NCBI RefSeq assembly: GCF_963924675.1 | Contig: NC_089221.1 | Span: 86,486,296 to 86,550,295 of the forward strand | DNA: 64,000 bases | Direction of reading: 5' to 3' | DNA from: Phocoena phocoena | Taxonomy: Eukaryota > Chordata > Mammalia > Artiodactyla > Phocoenidae | Part shown: one piece after another, positions 61,487-64,000 of the stretch | How the letters are laid out: each line of letters starts with the position of its first letter | Position numbering within the stretch: position 1 is the stretch's first letter | Notes under the pieces: model-generated | The model's database searches: none | The model's input: only the letters and a program-made list of their open reading frames with translations | Told to the model about the DNA's origin: nothing | Translations under genes and position numbers: made by a program

Positions 61487-64000
61487 ATGGGAATACGAAC
61501 ATACATATCTATAATTACCTTTAATGTAATTGGACTAAATGCTCCCACCAAAAGACACAGATTGGCTGAATGGATACAAAAACAAGACCCATATATTTGC
61601 TGTCTACAAGAGACCCACTTCAGACCTAGAGACACACACAGACTGAAAGTAAGGGGATGGAAAAAGATATTCCATGCAAACGGAAGCCAAAAGAAAGCTG
61701 GAGTAGCAATTCTCATATCATAAGAAATAGACTTTAAAATAAAGACTATTAGAAGAGACAAAGAAGGACACTACATAATGTTCAAGGGATCGATCCAAGA
61801 AGATATAACAATTGTAAATATTTATGCACGCAACATAGGAGCACCTCAATACATAAGGCAAATACTAACAGCCATAAAAGGGGAAATCGAAAATAACACA
61901 TTCATAGTAGGGGACTTTAACACCCCACTTTCACCCATGGACAGATCATCCAAAATGAAAATAAATAAGGAAACACAAGCTTTAAATGATACATTAAACA
62001 AGATGGACTTAATTGATATTTATAGGACACTCCATCCAAAAACAACAGAATACACATTTTTCTCAAGTGCTCATGGAACATTCTCCAGGATAGATCATAT
62101 CTTGGGTCACAAATCAAGCCTTGGTAAATTTAAGAAAATTGAAATAGTTTCAAGTATCTTTTCCAACCATAACGCTATGAGACTAGATATCAATCACAGG
62201 AAATGATCTGTAAAAAATACAAACACATGGAGGCTAAACAATACACTACTTAATAATGAAGTGATCACTGAAGAAATCAAAGAGGAAATAAAAAATACCT
62301 AGAAACAAATGACAATGGAGACATGATGACCCAAGGTCTATGAGATGCAGCAAAATCAGTTCTAAGAGGCAAGTTTATAGCAATACAATCCTACCTTAAG
62401 AAACAGGAAACATCTCGAATAAACAACCTAACCTTGCACCTAAAGCAATTAGAGAAACAAGAACAAAAAACACCCCAAGTTAGCAGAAGGAAAGAAATCA
62501 TAAATATCAGATCAGAAATAAAAAAAGAAATGAAGGAAACAATAGCAAAGATCAATAAAACTAAAAGCTGGTTCTTTGAGAAGATAAACAAAATTGATAA
62601 ACCATTAGCCACACTCATCTAGAAAAAAAGGGAGAAGACTCAAATCAATAAAATTAGAAATGAAAAAGGAGAAGTAACAACTGACACTGCAGAAATACAA
62701 AAGATCATGAGAGATTACTACAAGCAACTCTATGACAATAAAATGGACAACCTGGAAGAAATGGACAAATTCTTAGAAATACACAACCTGCCAAGACTGA
62801 ATCAGGAAGAAATAGAATATATGAACAGACCAATCACAAGCACTGAAATTGAAACTGTGATTAAAAATCTTCCAACAAACAAAAACCCAGGACCAGATGG
62901 CTTCACAGGCAAATTCTATCAAACATTTAGAGAAGAGCTAACACCTATCCTTCTCAAAATCTTCCAAAATATAGCAGAGGGAGGAACACTCCCAAACTCC
63001 TTCTATGAGGCCACCATCACCCTGATACCAAAATCAGACAAGGATGTCACCAAGAAAGAAAACTACAGGCCAATATCACTGATGAACATAGATGCAAAAA
63101 TCCTCAACAAAATACTAGCAAACAGAATCCAACAGCACATTAAACAGATCATACACCATGATCAAGTGGGGTTTATTCCAGGAATGCAAGGATTCTTCAA
63201 TAGATGCAGATCAATCAATGTGATAAACCATATTAACAAACTGAAGGAGAAAAACCATATGATCATCTCAATAGATGCAGAGAAATCTTTAGAGAAAATT
63301 CAACACTGATTTATGATAAAAGCCCTGCAGAAAGTAGGCATAGAGGGAACTTTCCTCAACAGAATAAAGGCCGTATATGACAAACCCACAGCCAACATCG
63401 TCCTCAATGGTGAAAAACTGAAAGTATTTCCACTAAGATCAGGAACAAGACAAGGACAAAGTTGCCCAATCTCACCACTCTTATTCAACAGAGTTTTGGA
63501 AGTTTTAGCCACAGCAATCAGAGAAGAAAAGGAAATAAAAGGAATCCAAATCGGAAAAGAAGAATAAAGCTGTCACTGTTTGCAGATGACATGATACTAT
63601 ACATAGAGTATCCTAAAGATGCTACCAGAAAACTACTAGAGCTAATCAATGAATTTTTTAAAGTAGCAGGATACAAAATTAATGCACAGAAATCTCTGGC
63701 ATTCCTATACACTAAGGATGAAAAATCTTAAAGTGAAATCAAGAAAACACTCCCATTTACCACTGCAACAAAAAGAATAATATATCTAGGAATAAACCTA
63801 CCTAAGGAGACAAAAGACCTGTATGCCGAAAATTATAAGACACTGATGAAAGAAATTAAAGATGATACAAATATATGTAGAGATATACCATGTTCTTGGA
63901 TTGGAAGAATCAACATTGTGAAAATACCTCTACTAACCAAAGCAATCCACAGATTCAATGCAATCCCTATCAAACTACCACTGGCATTTTTCACAGAACT
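61487..64000 (+). pseudogene. L1 ORF2 relic of young L1, partial
   Basis: Starts at 61487 (MGIRTYISIITFNVIGLNA), 58 bases after ORF1. The endonuclease is well preserved: CCLQETHF near 61598, VGDFNTP near 61907, SRIDHILGHKSS near 62087. The catalytic SDH reads SNH (Asp codon changed to aac at 62165-62167). The reverse transcriptase piece 62707-63309 contains [13 protein letters not shown] and motif A SIDAEKS (Asp at 63274), and an intact FADD lies at 63579-63590. Stops in the main frame are at 61721, 62204, 62620 and 63307; frameshifts lie near 62290 and 63565; another stop falls at about 63728. The reading frame continues past the window. Confidence 0.93.

Larger units (their letters stand above)
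58107..64000 (+). mobile_element. Young L1 with complete 5'UTR, cut by window end
   Basis: Starts with the family's 5' end 'ggggcttccaggaagatggc' and contains a 2.4-kb 5'UTR, ORF1 and about two thirds of ORF2 before the window stops. It interrupts the old L1 at 56470-58106, between 'aatataagactgga' and the new 5' end. The retained 5' end means it was a full-length insertion. Stops and frameshifts in both ORFs show that this copy is inactive. The left target duplication cannot be confirmed because the 3' end is outside the window. Confidence 0.93.

Overview
The window looks like AT-rich, gene-poor nuclear DNA from a cetacean, probably a toothed whale. The diagnostic feature is a set of ten tRNA-derived SINEs of the CHR type (cetacean/hippopotamid/ruminant lineage). 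Eight belong to the long form whose head reads like 'ggcgcagtggttgagagt'. Two belong to the form whose head reads like 'gcagtccagtggttgaga'. Ruminant BovB/Bov-tA and pig PRE1 elements were not seen. The family names rest on recalled consensus sequences, not on a database search.

I see no host protein-coding gene, exon, rRNA, tRNA gene or CRISPR array. Every long open frame is a relic of a LINE-1 ORF, its antisense shadow, or read-through of a SINE. The window could be intergenic or deep intronic, and the sequence does not decide between them.

Layout. 1-815: 3' end of a sense L1 with an internal deletion. 816-4532: antisense, nearly complete ORF2 of an old L1 split by a SINE. 4533-4712: hAT-like DNA transposon relic. 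5040-5640: ancient sense L1. 7272-13136: a near full-length L1 (5'UTR, ORF1, ORF2, 3'UTR) flanked by a degenerate 16-bp target-site duplication (TSD). 13.1-22.9 kb: mostly unique sequence with an old L1 piece and an inverted MIR pair. 22983-25135: sense L1 with a nested SINE. 25.9-29.6 kb: antisense old L1 pieces, a SINE and a MIR. 31-36.9 kb: L2 and MIR relics and a SINE. 38.1-38.6 kb: unassigned, possibly LTR-like repeat. 40.7-41.4 kb: L1 with a 5' inversion. 43.2-45.0 kb: two L1 pieces joined in opposite orientation. 47.8-53.6 kb: ancient L1 and MIR relics with two SINEs. 55.0-56.5 kb: old repeats. 56470-64000: a three-layer nest in which an old L1 carries a SINE and is then split by a young L1 with a complete 5'UTR, running off the window end.

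The two large L1s show how these elements work and fail. Each has a 5'UTR promoter region, ORF1 (RNA-binding chaperone) and ORF2 (endonuclease plus reverse transcriptase), and each is disabled by stops, frameshifts and catalytic changes. The first has FADN in place of the FADD reverse transcriptase motif. The second has SNH in place of the SDH endonuclease motif. I found no previously undescribed system. The most notable structures are a 351-bp tandem duplication of a polypyrimidine block in the young L1 5'UTR, a clear twin-priming inversion, and the nested insertions with readable TSDs.
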